DNA of 64,000 nt from Accumulibacter sp. (GCF_036625195.1 NZ_JAZKUG010000001.1:5084001-5148000), one strand, 5' to 3'; counted from the stretch's first letter, positions 1-8,623 are shown. Notes: generated by a model not told the origin, from the sequence alone. Translations and numbers: made by a program.

Positions 1-438
1 GGCAACCGCCGGGATCAGCTCGGAGGCGCCGAGCGACACATTGACCGCGCCGGGCGCCATGGCGTGCAGCAGGCGGCTGTTCGCCAACTCGTGAAACAGC
101 GAGGGGATGGCGCAGAGGATCGGCACGACCGAGAGCAGCTCGAGAATCAGCGCACCGCTCCAGGTACCGACGCGCGACGAATGGTCCGACCCCTCCTCGT
201 TCGACTGGGCACCGATGAACAGCCCGCCGACGATCGCCGCGATGCTCGACAGCATCAGCAGTTCCACCGAAATCCCGAAGCCGGCCGGTTCACCGGTCTT
301 GATCAGCAGCAGGGCGAGGAAACCGGGGGTGTAGAACATCACGCGCACCAGCCGCGCCCAGACGCGCGCATCGCGCTCCGGCGGCAGGACAGGCAGCGCG
401 ACGCCGTTGGTGCCGATGGTCGCTCGTTCCTTGGACAT
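1..438 (-). CDS. Hypothetical membrane protein (partial, C-terminus outside window)
   Basis: The reading frame is open from an ATG at 438 to the window edge, giving 146 residues. A good ribosome site (GGAGG, read on the minus strand at about 445-449) precedes it. At least two or three hydrophobic stretches are visible: around residues 33-47 (VMFYTPGFLALLLI), 58-75 (LLMLSSIAAIVGGLFIG) and 95-110 (LILELLSVVPILCAI). This suggests an inner-membrane protein with a short cytoplasmic N-terminus. I do not recognise a family and see no catalytic motif. It is divergent from the HAMP protein gene at 850. Confidence 0.6.
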   Translation of the reverse strand, partial: MSKERATIGTNGVALPVLPPERDARVWARLVRVMFYTPGFLALLLIKTGEPAGFGISVELLMLSSIAAIVGGLFIGAQSNEEGSDHSSRVGTWSGALILELLSVVPILCAIPSLFHELANSRLLHAMAPGAVNVSLGASELIPAVA

Positions 439-691
439 GTGGAAACCTCCCTTTGGCAGAGAACAAGAGAAAGGGCGCCAAGATAGCACGAAACCCGGTC
501 CATTTCAGGCCCCGGCATGGCCTGCCAGCCCCCGGCGACGAACTGGGCGACGATGCCGCCGTGGCGCGCCGGCCGGTCCCGCAGCGCCGCATCGCCGGCG
601 CCGAAGACGCTGCTCCGGAAGGTCGGCGAGAGATCCCTGCGGCCGCACCTCTGGCCACCGCAAAGCGATGGCTGCGCAGCGAAAAAGGGCG

Positions 692-722
692 TTCGACAAG
701 TCTCCGGCGCTACGGATATACT
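692..722 (+). promoter_or_regulatory. Candidate sigma-70 promoter for the HAMP sensor gene
   Basis: A -35-like TTCGAC (692-697) and a -10-like TATACT (717-722) lie 19 bases apart, about 125 bases upstream of the GTG at 850. The spacer is longer than ideal, so this is a moderate match only. The rest of 439-849 holds no convincing gene, and open frames there look like chance GC-rich frames. Confidence 0.35.
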
Positions 723-849
723 GCCGCTCGACATGAGCTTGCTTGCGGTGCACCGGTCGATGCCGGCCAGTCGCGGCGTCCTCGCCAGGCGTCGCCGACA
801 GCGATGCAAGCGCCGGATCGGTACCCTTCTTTTTCGCCAGGAGCGACAG

Positions 850-2583
850 GTGGAGCAGCTATCGAGCAGATTGCGGATCGGCGAGAAGATCGGTCTCGGC
901 TTTGCACTCGTCGGCCTGCTGCTCACCGGTGTCATCTGGCACTACCACCAGACGTTGCGCTCGGTGATCGACGATTACCAGCGCTTGCAGCGGGTGTTCG
1001 AGGTCCGCAAGTCGCTCGCGGTCGGCATCGAGATCGAGATGGCGGCTGCGCGTGACGCGGAAAAGAGCTTCCTGCTGCTGCACCAGGAGCGCTTCGCGGC
1101 GGACGTCGATCGCCACCTGCAGGCGATGCGCGAAAAGGTCAGCGCGCTGTGTACCGTCGATGAGCCATCGCAGCGCACCGCCGAGCAACTGCAGGCGTTG
1201 ATGGACGTTTACCAGCAACGTTTCGCCGCCGTCGCCGAAGCATGGCGAGCGATGGGCCTGGACGAGAACTCGGGCATCCAGGGCGCCTTCCGGCAGAAAA
1301 TCCATCGCCTGCACGAGCTGTCGGCGCAGTACAACGTCGACCGCCTGCTCACCGTCCTGCTGCAGATTCGCCGCAACGAGAAGGATCTCGCGTTGCGCCA
1401 GGACGCCGCTTACCGGGACCGCGTGCGCCGCCTGCTGCTCGAATTCCGCCAGCTCGTGGACACTTCGGAACTGCCCGAGGCGACGCGGCAAAAGCTGCTC
1501 GCCGAGTTGGCGGCCTACGCGAAGAGCTTCGAAGGCTACGCCTTGAGCGCACTCAAGCCGGGCTACGACGGCGCCGGCAGAGGGCCGTTCCGCGACGCCG
1601 CGCAGCGCATCGAAGCGATTCTCCACGACCACTACGTACCCAATCTGGAAACCAACATCCTCAAGCTGCGGCGCCGCGAGAAGGACTTCCTGCTGCGCGG
1701 CGATGAGTCGTACCCGCCGATGGTGGTGGAAATCGCGCGCGCGATCCGCGCGCAGATCGGCGAGTCCGCTCTCGCCGAAAGCGACCGGGCGCAGCTGTTG
1801 GCCCTGCTGCGCGATTACCAGCGAAGCTTCCTCGTCCTGGTCTCACAACGTGCCAACATCGCCGCCCTGACGGTCGAGATGAACGCCGCCGCCGACCAGG
1901 TGGCGCCACTGATCGAGGCCAACGTCGCGCAGGCCAACGAGACCATGGTCAGGCGCGCGCGCGAAATAGACGAAGACGCACAAGCCAGGGTCCGGCTGGG
2001 CCTGATCGTCGCCGCGTCGACGCTCCTCCTCGCCGCCCTGCTGGCGCTCGGCACCACCATCCGCATCGTCCGCCCGGTGCGCCAGATGGCCGGGATCCTC
2101 GACGACCTGGCCTACGGCACGCCCACCGAGCGCGTCCCGACCGTCCCCGGAGGACGCAACGAGATCAATGCCATGGGCGAGTCGCTGAATGCGCTGCTCG
2201 ATCATCGCGCCACATTCCTCGGCTGGTGGAAGGCTTCGATGGACGAGCTGATCGCACGTCGCGCGCTGCTCGCCAGCAGCGGCGACGAGGAACGGGACGA
2301 AACGCTCACCGAGCTGCGCGCCGCCAGCATCGTCAAGGTGCACAAGCTGAACGCGATCCGCGGCCGCCTGCTGCACCACGCACACGGCATGGTCGAGGTC
2401 GGCCGCCGCCTGTGCGCTGCCGGCAGCCTGTCGACAGGCGACGCCAGGCAGCTCGAACATGCGGCGCAGGCGATGGAGTCGCTGCTCGACGTGCTGGCGG
2501 TCGAGGAGGAGACGCCGGGTGCTGCCGCGAACAGCGTCGCCGCTACGACCGACGACGGCAACCCTCGTGGCGTCGGCGCCTAG
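850..2583 (+). CDS. HAMP-domain membrane sensor with helical sensor region, no output domain
   Basis: A 577-residue protein starting at GTG 850, chosen because AGGAG sits 6 bases upstream and a membrane helix follows at once (residues about 14-32, GLGFALVGLLLTGVIW). An upstream in-frame ATG at 733 has no such site. A long helical periplasmic region (about 35-380) with repeated charged motifs such as RRNEKDLALR and RRREKDFLLR resembles the helical bimodular sensor domains of chemoreceptors. A second membrane helix (about 385-405) leads into a HAMP segment (RIVRPVRQMAGILDDL). The 170-residue C-terminus is helical but has no kinase, GGDEF or methyl-accepting signalling motif. The output is therefore unknown. 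The stop overlaps that of the convergent bpt gene. Confidence 0.75.
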   Translation: MEQLSSRLRIGEKIGLGFALVGLLLTGVIWHYHQTLRSVIDDYQRLQRVFEVRKSLAVGIEIEMAAARDAEKSFLLLHQERFAADVDRHLQAMREKVSALCTVDEPSQRTAEQLQALMDVYQQRFAAVAEAWRAMGLDENSGIQGAFRQKIHRLHELSAQYNVDRLLTVLLQIRRNEKDLALRQDAAYRDRVRRLLLEFRQLVDTSELPEATRQKLLAELAAYAKSFEGYALSALKPGYDGAGRGPFRDAAQRIEAILHDHYVPNLETNILKLRRREKDFLLRGDESYPPMVVEIARAIRAQIGESALAESDRAQLLALLRDYQRSFLVLVSQRANIAALTVEMNAAADQVAPLIEANVAQANETMVRRAREIDEDAQARVRLGLIVAASTLLLAALLALGTTIRIVRPVRQMAGILDDLAYGTPTERVPTVPGGRNEINAMGESLNALLDHRATFLGWWKASMDELIARRALLASSGDEERDETLTELRAASIVKVHKLNAIRGRLLHHAHGMVEVGRRLCAAGSLSTGDARQLEHAAQAMESLLDVLAVEEETPGAAANSVAATTDDGNPRGVGA

Positions 2584-3332
2584 CAGCCGGTGCGGCCCGG
2601 CTGCACCGGCAGATCGCACCAGCGACCGTCGATGAGCCCTTCGATCGGCCGGAAACCGGCCTTGTAGGCCATCTTGCGGCTGTCGCGAATCCAGTAACCC
2701 AGATAGAGATAGGGCAACTCGTTGGCAGCGCACTGGGCGATCTGCCAGACGATGTTGTAGGTGCCCAGACTCGCCGCCGGCAGCGCCGGATCGAAGAAGG
2801 TGTACACCGATGACAAGCCGTCGCTGAGCACATCGACGATGCTCACCATGCGCAGCACTCCGTCATCGGTGAATTCGATCAGGCGCGTATCCACCCGGCT
2901 CTGCAACAGGAAGTGGGTGTATTGCTCGTGGCTGTCCTGGTCCATGCCGCCACCGGCATGGCGCGCCGACTGATAGCGCAGGTAGAGCTGGTAGTGCTCC
3001 TCGCGAAAGGCGAGCGGCAGCTCGCGCGCCTGCAGGCCACCGTGCAATCTGAGGCTGCGGCGCTGGCTGCGCGACGGCGCGAAGCGATCGACCGGCACGC
3101 GCACCGGAATGCACGCCCGGCAGTGGTCGCACTTCGGCCGGTAGGTGAAGACGCCGCTGCGGCGGAAGCCACCGCGCACGAGTTCCCCATAGACCTCGCT
3201 GCTGATCAGGTGGCTCGGCGTCGCCACCTGCGAGCGCGCCGATTGCCCCGCCAGATAGCTGCAGGCATACGGCGCCGTCGAGTAGAACTGGAGCAGCGAG
3301 AAGGGCAGGTTGGAATCGTTGAGTCGCGACAT
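2580..3332 (-). CDS. bpt: Aspartate/glutamate leucyltransferase (Bpt, Ate1-like)
   Basis: A 250-residue protein of the bacterial arginyl-tRNA-protein transferase (ATE) superfamily. Family members of the Bpt type transfer leucine from Leu-tRNA to N-terminal Asp or Glu, making proteins substrates for ClpS/ClpAP (N-degron pathway). Visible support: the N-terminal block FYSTAPYACSYLAGQ with its conserved Cys, the Cys cluster CDHCRAC, and the C-terminal YLYLGYWI and KAGFRPIE blocks, at full family length. The ATG at 3332 begins the conserved SRLNDSNLPF stretch; a longer frame adds only 10 non-conserved residues. It is four bases downstream of aat, so the two N-degron transferases are cotranscribed. 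Confidence 0.9.
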   Translation of the reverse strand: MSRLNDSNLPFSLLQFYSTAPYACSYLAGQSARSQVATPSHLISSEVYGELVRGGFRRSGVFTYRPKCDHCRACIPVRVPVDRFAPSRSQRRSLRLHGGLQARELPLAFREEHYQLYLRYQSARHAGGGMDQDSHEQYTHFLLQSRVDTRLIEFTDDGVLRMVSIVDVLSDGLSSVYTFFDPALPAASLGTYNIVWQIAQCAANELPYLYLGYWIRDSRKMAYKAGFRPIEGLIDGRWCDLPVQPGRTGC

Positions 3333-3336
3333 TCGT

Positions 3337-4044
3337 CTAGGTCCAGGGTTCGCCGGCGGCATCGACCGGCCAGCGGCCAGGCTCCCACGCCTGACTGACG
3401 AGGGTCCGCAGGCGCTCGAGGAAGATCGTCCGCGGCATCTCGCGCGCGCCGAGCGAGGCCAGGTGCGGGGTGCTCATCTGGCAATCTATCATGCCGAATC
3501 GCTCTTCTTCAAGGAAGCGGGCGAGGTGGGCTGCGGCCACCTTCGAGGCATCGGCAGCGAGCGAGAACATCGACTCGCCGTAGAACATGCGACCGATGGC
3601 CAGGCCGTAAAGACCTCCGACCAGCTGGCCGTCGCGCCAGGTCTCCACCGAGTGGGCGACGCCGAGCTGGAACAGCTTCCAGTACGCCTCCTGCATCTCC
3701 GGCGTGATCCACGTACCGCCCTGTCCGGCGCGCGGCACCTCGGCACAGGCGCGAATCACGGCCACGAAATCGCTGTCCAGCCGCACCTGGAAACGACCCG
3801 AGCGCAGGCAGCGGCGCAGCGAGCGCGAGATGCGGAACTCCGTCGGCAACAGCACCATGCGCGGGTCCGGGCTCCACCAGAGGATGGGCTCACCGGGCGA
3901 GAACCAGGGAAAGATGCCGTACTGATAGGCCGTCAGCAGCCGTGTCGGCGACAGGTCGCCACCGGCACAGAGCAGCCCGTTCGGTTCGCGCAGCGCCCGT
4001 TCCAGCGGCGGAAAAGCCGCGCCCCGCTCGAGCCACGGGATCAT
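3337..4044 (-). CDS. aat: Leucyl/phenylalanyl-tRNA--protein transferase
   Basis: A 235-residue Aat enzyme, which adds Leu or Phe to proteins with N-terminal Lys or Arg and so marks them for ClpS/ClpAP degradation in the cytoplasm. The family signature FPWFSPGEPILWWSPDPR is at about residues 45-62, followed by GGTWITPEMQEAY, HSVETW, GGLYGLAIGRMFYGESMF and CQMSTPHLASLGA, all typical and in order. Length matches the family. The ATG overlaps the fbpC stop by four bases (ATGA). The order fbpC-aat-bpt indicates one minus-strand transcript, in which an iron transporter ATPase precedes two N-degron enzymes. Confidence 0.95.
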   Translation of the reverse strand: MIPWLERGAAFPPLERALREPNGLLCAGGDLSPTRLLTAYQYGIFPWFSPGEPILWWSPDPRMVLLPTEFRISRSLRRCLRSGRFQVRLDSDFVAVIRACAEVPRAGQGGTWITPEMQEAYWKLFQLGVAHSVETWRDGQLVGGLYGLAIGRMFYGESMFSLAADASKVAAAHLARFLEEERFGMIDCQMSTPHLASLGAREMPRTIFLERLRTLVSQAWEPGRWPVDAAGEPWT

Positions 4045-5150
4045 CGCGCGAAGCGGATCGGCTGCCGGGCATCGGCCACCTGCCGAGGCGGCGTCTTGAA
4101 GGCGACGACATGATCAACGTCGAGGCGAATGCCGATCCGCTCGCCGATCGCATGATCGTGATGCGACGGCACCAGCGACAGTACCTCGAGGCCACTGGCA
4201 AGACGCAGCGAGTACAGGATCTCGGCGCCGCGGAAAGCCTTGTGCCGGACTTCCGCCTGCAACCCTGCCTGATCGTCGTGAACCACGTCGTCCGGCCGCA
4301 ACAGGACCTCGACGCCACAACCCTCACCGCAGGCGGCGCATCCCTGGCTGCATTCGAGCGGCAGGCGCGATTCGAGCATGCCGAGTTCGACGCGCACCCG
4401 GTTCTGGTCCACGACGACACCCGGCAGAAAGACGCCCTGGCCGACGAAGTCGGCGACGAAACGGTTGCATGGCTGATGATAGACGCGGTAGGGGCTGTCC
4501 CACTGCTCGATCCGGCCCTCGGCCATGACGCCGACCTCGTCCGCCATGGCGAAGGCCTCGTGCTGGTCATGCGTGACCAGGACGGCAGTCGTCGCCTCAC
4601 GCCGGAGGATCTCGCGCACTTCCAGCGACAGGTGCTCGCGCAGATCGACGTCGAGGTTTGAAAACGGCTCATCGAGCAGGATCAACCGTGGCCGTGGCGC
4701 CAGCGCCCGCGCCAGCGCCACGCGCTGTTGCTGACCGCCGGAAAGCTCGTGCGGGTACCGCTTGCCATGGCCGGTCAAACCGACCAACTCGAGCAGCTCA
4801 TCGATCCGCTGCTGCCGCTGCCTGCCGGCAAGACCGGCAAGACCGAAGCCGACGTTGGCAGCGACGGTCAGATGTGGAAACAGCGCGTACTCCTGGAACA
4901 CCATGCCGATCCGCCGCTGCTCCGGCGGCAGCCGGTACCCGGCGCGACTGAGCACCTCACCGTCGACGCGGATCTCACCGGCAAGGATGTCCTCGAAACC
5001 GGCAATGCAGCGCAACAGGGTCGTCTTGCCGCAACCGGAAGGGCCGAGCAGGCAGGCGATGCTCCCCGACTCGACGCGGAAACCGACCGCATCGACCACG
5101 GTGTGCGATCCGTAGCGCTGGACGACGCCCTGCAGTTCAAGCTGTGCCAT
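4041..5150 (-). CDS. fbpC: Ferric-iron ABC transporter ATP-binding protein
   Basis: A 369-residue ATPase of the iron/putrescine-type (FbpC/PotA) ABC family. The Walker A motif GPSGCGKTT is near residue 36, the Q-loop VFQEYALFPHLTV follows, then the signature LSGGQQQRVALARAL and Walker B LILLDEPFSNLD. A C-terminal extension from about 240 (a TOBE-like regulatory domain) carries a Cys-rich stretch, CAACGEGCG, that is unusual for the family and could bind metal; that is inference. It is divergent from the permease gene fbpB, whose partner it very probably is. The ATG at 5150 has only a weak ribosome site. Confidence 0.88.
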   Translation of the reverse strand: MAQLELQGVVQRYGSHTVVDAVGFRVESGSIACLLGPSGCGKTTLLRCIAGFEDILAGEIRVDGEVLSRAGYRLPPEQRRIGMVFQEYALFPHLTVAANVGFGLAGLAGRQRQQRIDELLELVGLTGHGKRYPHELSGGQQQRVALARALAPRPRLILLDEPFSNLDVDLREHLSLEVREILRREATTAVLVTHDQHEAFAMADEVGVMAEGRIEQWDSPYRVYHQPCNRFVADFVGQGVFLPGVVVDQNRVRVELGMLESRLPLECSQGCAACGEGCGVEVLLRPDDVVHDDQAGLQAEVRHKAFRGAEILYSLRLASGLEVLSLVPSHHDHAIGERIGIRLDVDHVVAFKTPPRQVADARQPIRFAR

Positions 5151-5239
5151 CAGAACCTGCTCATCAGTTGACCGATCCCTGCGCCGCGCCGGCCACTCGC
5201 TGCCAACGGCGGCAAGGTGCCCGGAAACTGCGACCGGTC

Positions 5240-5258
5240 AATTATAATTCTCATTCAC
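5240..5258. promoter_or_regulatory. Fur-box-like site between fbpC and fbpB
   Basis: The 19 bases aattataattctcattcac match the Fur consensus (GATAATGATAATCATTATC) at 12 of 19 positions by my count. They form an AT-rich island in otherwise very GC-rich DNA, 11 bases before the fbpB ATG. The position suits iron-dependent repression of fbpB and perhaps of the divergent fbpC. The match is moderate. Confidence 0.5.
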
Positions 5259-5268
5259 CCACCGAGCC

Positions 5269-6903
5269 ATGACCAGCCGCCACCACAGCCCCCTGCTCCT
5301 CGTCGCCGTCGGCATTGCCGCGCTCGTCGGCATGCCCGTCTTCAGCGTCCTGAGCAACGTCCTCAGCGGCGGCACCGGCGCCACCTGGTCACACCTGGCG
5401 GCAACGGTACTGCCCGATTACATTGCCAACACGCTGCTCCTGTGCGTCACCGTCGGCATCGGCGTCATCGTCGTCGGCGTCACCAGCGCCTGGCTGACGG
5501 CAATGCATGAGTTCCCCGGCCGGCGGATCTTCGCCTGGGCACTGGTGCTGCCCATGGCGATGCCGGCCTATGTGCTGGCCTATGTCTACACCGATTTCCT
5601 GCAGTTCGTCGGCCCACTGCAGACCTGGTTGCGCGACACCTTCGCCTGGAGCAGGGACGACTACTGGTTTCCCGAGATTCGCAGTCTCGGGGGAGCCGCG
5701 GCGATGTTCGTCTGTGTCCTCTACCCCTACGTCTACCTGCTCTCGCGAACGGCATTCATCGAGCGCAGCAGCGGCATGCTCGAAGCCGCCCGCACGCTCG
5801 GTCTCGGGCCATGGCAGAGTTTCTTCCGCATCTCGCTGCCACTCGCGCGACCGGCGGTCGCCGCCGGTGCGACGCTCGCCCTGATGGAAACGCTCGCCGA
5901 CTATGGCACGGTCTCCTACTTCGGCGTCCAGACCTTCACCACCGGCATCTACCGCGCCTGGTTCTCGCTCGGCGATCGCGTCGCGGCGGCGCAACTGTCT
6001 GCAGCGCTGCTCGCCTTCGTCGTCGTGCTGCTGCTCGTCGAATGGCGCTCGCGCGGCCGTTCCCGGTTCCACAACACGACCGGCCGCCGACGTCAGCTCG
6101 CCGAGCGACGGCTGTCGGGCGGGCGCGCGTGGCTGGCCACCGCCGCCTGCGCGCTGCCACTCTGCCTCGGCTTCGTCCTGCCGGCGGCCCTGCTCCTGCG
6201 ACTGACGCTGGCCGAAAGCGAGATGCGGCTCGGCGCGCAGTTCGTCACCCTGGCGCGCAACAGCTTCCTGCTCGCCGGACTGACGGCCTTCATCGCGCTG
6301 GCGCTGGCGGTTCTTCTCGCCTACGGCGCCCGCCTGGCAAAGGGAGTCCTTGCGCCAGCGCTCAACCGCCTGGTTGGGCTCGGCTACGCCGTCCCCGGCT
6401 CAGTCATCGCCGTCGGCGTGCTGATCCCGGTCACCCGCCTCGACCACTGGCTGGCGGCGACGTGGCAGAACTGGTCGGGAGAGAATCCGGGGCTGCTGCT
6501 CACCGGCGGCATCGCGGCCCTGGTCTACGCCTACCTCGTCCGCTTCCTCGCGGTGGCGCTGCAGTCCGTCGGCAGCGGCCTGGGGAAGATCACCCACAGC
6601 ATGGACGATGCGGCGCGCAGCCTGGGCCTGGGACAGGCGGCGACGCTGTGCCGGGTGCACCTGCCGATCCTGCGCAGCAGCCTGTTCACCGCCGCTCTGC
6701 TGGTCTTCGTCGACGTCATGAAGGAACTGCCGGCGACGCTGGTGATGCGTCCCTTCGACTTCGACACGCTGGCGACGCAGGCCTATACGCTGGCCGCCGA
6801 CGAGCGGCTGGCGGAGGCCGCAGGCGCCTCGCTGGCGATCGTCGCCGTCGGCCTGCTGCCGCTGATCGTCCTCTCGCAACAGATCTCGCGGCGCCCCGGC
6901 TGA
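5269..6903 (+). CDS. fbpB: Ferric-iron ABC transporter permease (fused double permease)
   Basis: A 544-residue inner-membrane permease with about 12 predicted helices and two MetI-like halves, the arrangement normal for FbpB/SfuB iron permeases. Each half carries an EAA loop that contacts the ATPase: EAARTLGLGPWQSFFRISLP near residue 170 and DAARSLGLGQAATLCRVHLP near 450. It would pair with fbpC (divergent) and the periplasmic FbpA (convergent downstream). The start ATG at 5269 is preceded by the Fur-like site. The stop codon is inside an 18-bp perfect inverted repeat shared with the fbpA stop. Confidence 0.92.
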   Translation: MTSRHHSPLLLVAVGIAALVGMPVFSVLSNVLSGGTGATWSHLAATVLPDYIANTLLLCVTVGIGVIVVGVTSAWLTAMHEFPGRRIFAWALVLPMAMPAYVLAYVYTDFLQFVGPLQTWLRDTFAWSRDDYWFPEIRSLGGAAAMFVCVLYPYVYLLSRTAFIERSSGMLEAARTLGLGPWQSFFRISLPLARPAVAAGATLALMETLADYGTVSYFGVQTFTTGIYRAWFSLGDRVAAAQLSAALLAFVVVLLLVEWRSRGRSRFHNTTGRRRQLAERRLSGGRAWLATAACALPLCLGFVLPAALLLRLTLAESEMRLGAQFVTLARNSFLLAGLTAFIALALAVLLAYGARLAKGVLAPALNRLVGLGYAVPGSVIAVGVLIPVTRLDHWLAATWQNWSGENPGLLLTGGIAALVYAYLVRFLAVALQSVGSGLGKITHSMDDAARSLGLGQAATLCRVHLPILRSSLFTAALLVFVDVMKELPATLVMRPFDFDTLATQAYTLAADERLAEAAGASLAIVAVGLLPLIVLSQQISRRPG

Positions 6904-6944
6904 GCGCAGAGCCGGCGGCTGCGATGCCGCCGGCTCTGCGCTCA
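6901..6944. terminator. Bidirectional hairpin terminator spanning both stop codons
   Basis: Two perfect 18-base arms (6901-6918 and 6927-6944) enclose an 8-base loop. The left arm starts with the TGA of fbpB and the right arm ends with the TCA that is the TGA of fbpA on the other strand. There is no T tract, but the stem is very GC-rich and symmetric, so it would fold in both transcripts. Confidence 0.75.
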
Positions 6945-7967
6945 GCGATGACCCACGCGATCGAAGATCAGTTGTGCCTTGGCGCGGTAGGTTGCCAGCG
7001 AGCCCACCGGCAGGTTGTCGGCCTTGAACTTGCCGAGCGCCTCCAGGGCCGGGTTGCCGACCTTGACCCCGGGCACCACCGGCCACTCATTGTTGCCATC
7101 GGCAAAGTAGCGCTGCGCTTCGTCGCTGGCAAGGTACTCGAGGAACTTGATCGCCGCTTCCCGGTGTGGCGCCGTCTTCAGCATGCCGCCGCCGGACACA
7201 TTGACATGCGTCCCGCTGCCGTTCTGGTCGGGCCAGACGATACCGATGCGCTCGATCGTCTTGCGGTCCTCGGCTTTGTCGGAACGCATCAGGCGCGCCA
7301 GGTAGTAGGTGTTGGCGAGCGCGACGCCGCATTCACCGGCAGCCACCGAGCGAATCTGATCGGTATCGCCGCCCTTCGGTGCGCGCGCGAAGTTGGCGAC
7401 CACTCCGCGCGCCCACTCCTCGGCCTTCACCTCGCCCTGATGCGCGATGATCGACGCCAGCAGCGACAGGTTGTAGGGATGGGAGCCGGAGCGAGAACAG
7501 AGCTTGCCACGCAGTCTCGGGTTGGCCAGGTCAGCATAGCTCTGCACCGTCTGCGGATCGACGACGCCTTTCGCGTAGACGATGACGCGCGCGCGCAGCG
7601 AGAAGGCGAACCAGTCGTCGGTGCGCAGGTGCACCGGAATGCGCGCTTCGAGCAGCTTCGAGCGCACCGGCGCCAGCAGGCCCATCTCGTGCGCCACCGC
7701 CAGACGGGCGGCATCGACCGTCAGCAGGACATCGGCCGGACTGCTCGCACCCTCGTTGCGAATCCGCTCGAGCAGCTCGTCCTCCTTGCCCTCGATGCGT
7801 TTGACGGTGATGCCCGTCTGCCGCGTGAAGTTGCTGTACAACGCCTCATCGGTCTGGTAGTGGCGGGCCGAGTAGAGGTTGACGACTTTCTCCTGCGCCT
7901 GTGCGCCAGCCAGCGAGACGCTGACCAGGGCGACGGCGATGCAGGTACGCAGGAACGAGAGTGGCAT
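6942..7967 (-). CDS. fbpA: Ferric-iron ABC transporter, periplasmic binding protein
   Basis: A 341-residue iron-binding protein of the FbpA/FutA family. The ATG at 7967 is chosen because TGGAGG lies just upstream and a signal peptide follows (LRTCIAVALVSVSLAGAQAQ, cleavage likely after AQA near residue 22). The mature start EKVVNLYSARHYQTDEALY and the ANTYYLARL segment with paired tyrosines are typical of iron-coordinating members. A longer frame to 8060 would bury the signal peptide. It delivers Fe(III) to FbpBC. A Fur-like site lies about 70 bases upstream on its side. Confidence 0.9.
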   Translation of the reverse strand: MPLSFLRTCIAVALVSVSLAGAQAQEKVVNLYSARHYQTDEALYSNFTRQTGITVKRIEGKEDELLERIRNEGASSPADVLLTVDAARLAVAHEMGLLAPVRSKLLEARIPVHLRTDDWFAFSLRARVIVYAKGVVDPQTVQSYADLANPRLRGKLCSRSGSHPYNLSLLASIIAHQGEVKAEEWARGVVANFARAPKGGDTDQIRSVAAGECGVALANTYYLARLMRSDKAEDRKTIERIGIVWPDQNGSGTHVNVSGGGMLKTAPHREAAIKFLEYLASDEAQRYFADGNNEWPVVPGVKVGNPALEALGKFKADNLPVGSLATYRAKAQLIFDRVGHR

Positions 7968-8036
7968 GGTGCTGCCTCCATGGTTGGCGATGAAAACCGT
8001 TTCGAAGCATCGATCATAGCAGCGGCCGGCAGCATT

Positions 8037-8055
8037 GTAAATGCGAATCGTTCTT
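8037..8055 (-). promoter_or_regulatory. Fur-box-like site upstream of fbpA
   Basis: The bases gtaaatgcgaatcgttctt match the 19-bp Fur consensus at 12 of 19 positions by my count, with the characteristic GCGAATCGTTC core. They sit about 70 bases before the fbpA start, in a short AT-rich stretch, consistent with iron repression. Confidence 0.5.
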
Positions 8056-8063
8056 GCCAATGT

Positions 8064-8100
8064 TTGAAAAAAAGCGACCGCAATGGTCGCTTTTTTTCAA
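8064..8100. terminator. Rho-independent terminator after the NlpC/P60 gene
   Basis: Perfect 16-base arms (8064-8079, 8085-8100) end in seven T on either strand, with a 5-base loop. The structure is downstream of the minus-strand NlpC/P60 gene (ends 8114) and upstream of the fbpA promoter region, so it insulates the two minus-strand units. Confidence 0.9.
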
Positions 8101-8113
8101 CCCGGGTTGCGCC

Positions 8114-8623
8114 TCAGCGCGACAGCAGGCGGCGGGCGCCGTTGTAACGCTGCACCCAGTAACTCTGCCGCATGTCGTCGATGCGGATCGCGGCGCCGGT
8201 GCGCGGCGCGTGCAGGAAGCGGTTGTCGCCGAGATAGATGCCGACATGCGAGAACGCATGTCGCATGGTATTGAAGAAGACGAGATCGCCGGCCTTCAGT
8301 TCGTCGCGGTCGATCACCGAACCGACCTCGCTCTGCTCGCGCGCGCTGCGCGGCAGCAGGATGCCCATGGCTTCCTTGAAGACGATCTGGACAAAGCCAC
8401 TGCAGTCGAGCCCGGTATCCGGATTCGTGCCGCCGAAACGGTAGTTGATGCCGATCAGCTCGAAGCCCTTGAGGATCAGATCCTGCGCGCTGTTGCTGTA
8501 GCGCTCGAGCAACGACGGTTCCTCGAGGGCCACCTGCGCTTCGCTGGCGTGGACGGAGCCCATCCCGGCGATACTCACCAGGGCGGCGCTCAAGACGGTG
8601 CGGAGGAGATGTTTTCTGAGCAT
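8114..8623 (-). CDS. NlpC/P60 family cell-wall hydrolase
   Basis: A 169-residue secreted cysteine peptidase. Starting at ATG 8623 gives a signal peptide (LLRTVLSAALVSIAGMGSVHA, cleavage near residue 26). The NlpC/P60 catalytic Cys is in LDCSGFVQ, the His in FSHVGIYLG, and the third residue in the following block (FLHAPRTG). These enzymes cut D-Glu-diaminopimelate bonds in peptidoglycan peptides. The protein has the catalytic domain alone, with no SH3 or LysM targeting domain. A longer frame to 8773 has no conserved residues. No clear ribosome site is visible. It is a single-gene unit with its own terminator. Confidence 0.88.
   Translation of the reverse strand: MLRKHLLRTVLSAALVSIAGMGSVHASEAQVALEEPSLLERYSNSAQDLILKGFELIGINYRFGGTNPDTGLDCSGFVQIVFKEAMGILLPRSAREQSEVGSVIDRDELKAGDLVFFNTMRHAFSHVGIYLGDNRFLHAPRTGAAIRIDDMRQSYWVQRYNGARRLLSR

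Noticed and set aside
2580..2583. Overlapping stops (CTAG) of the HAMP gene and bpt
   Set aside because: A one-codon convergent overlap is common and needs no special explanation.
5811..8147. 778-codon plus-strand open frame across fbpB and fbpA
   Set aside because: It is antisense or out of frame to clear iron transporter genes, is Arg/Ala-rich and shows no family; typical GC-rich shadow frame.
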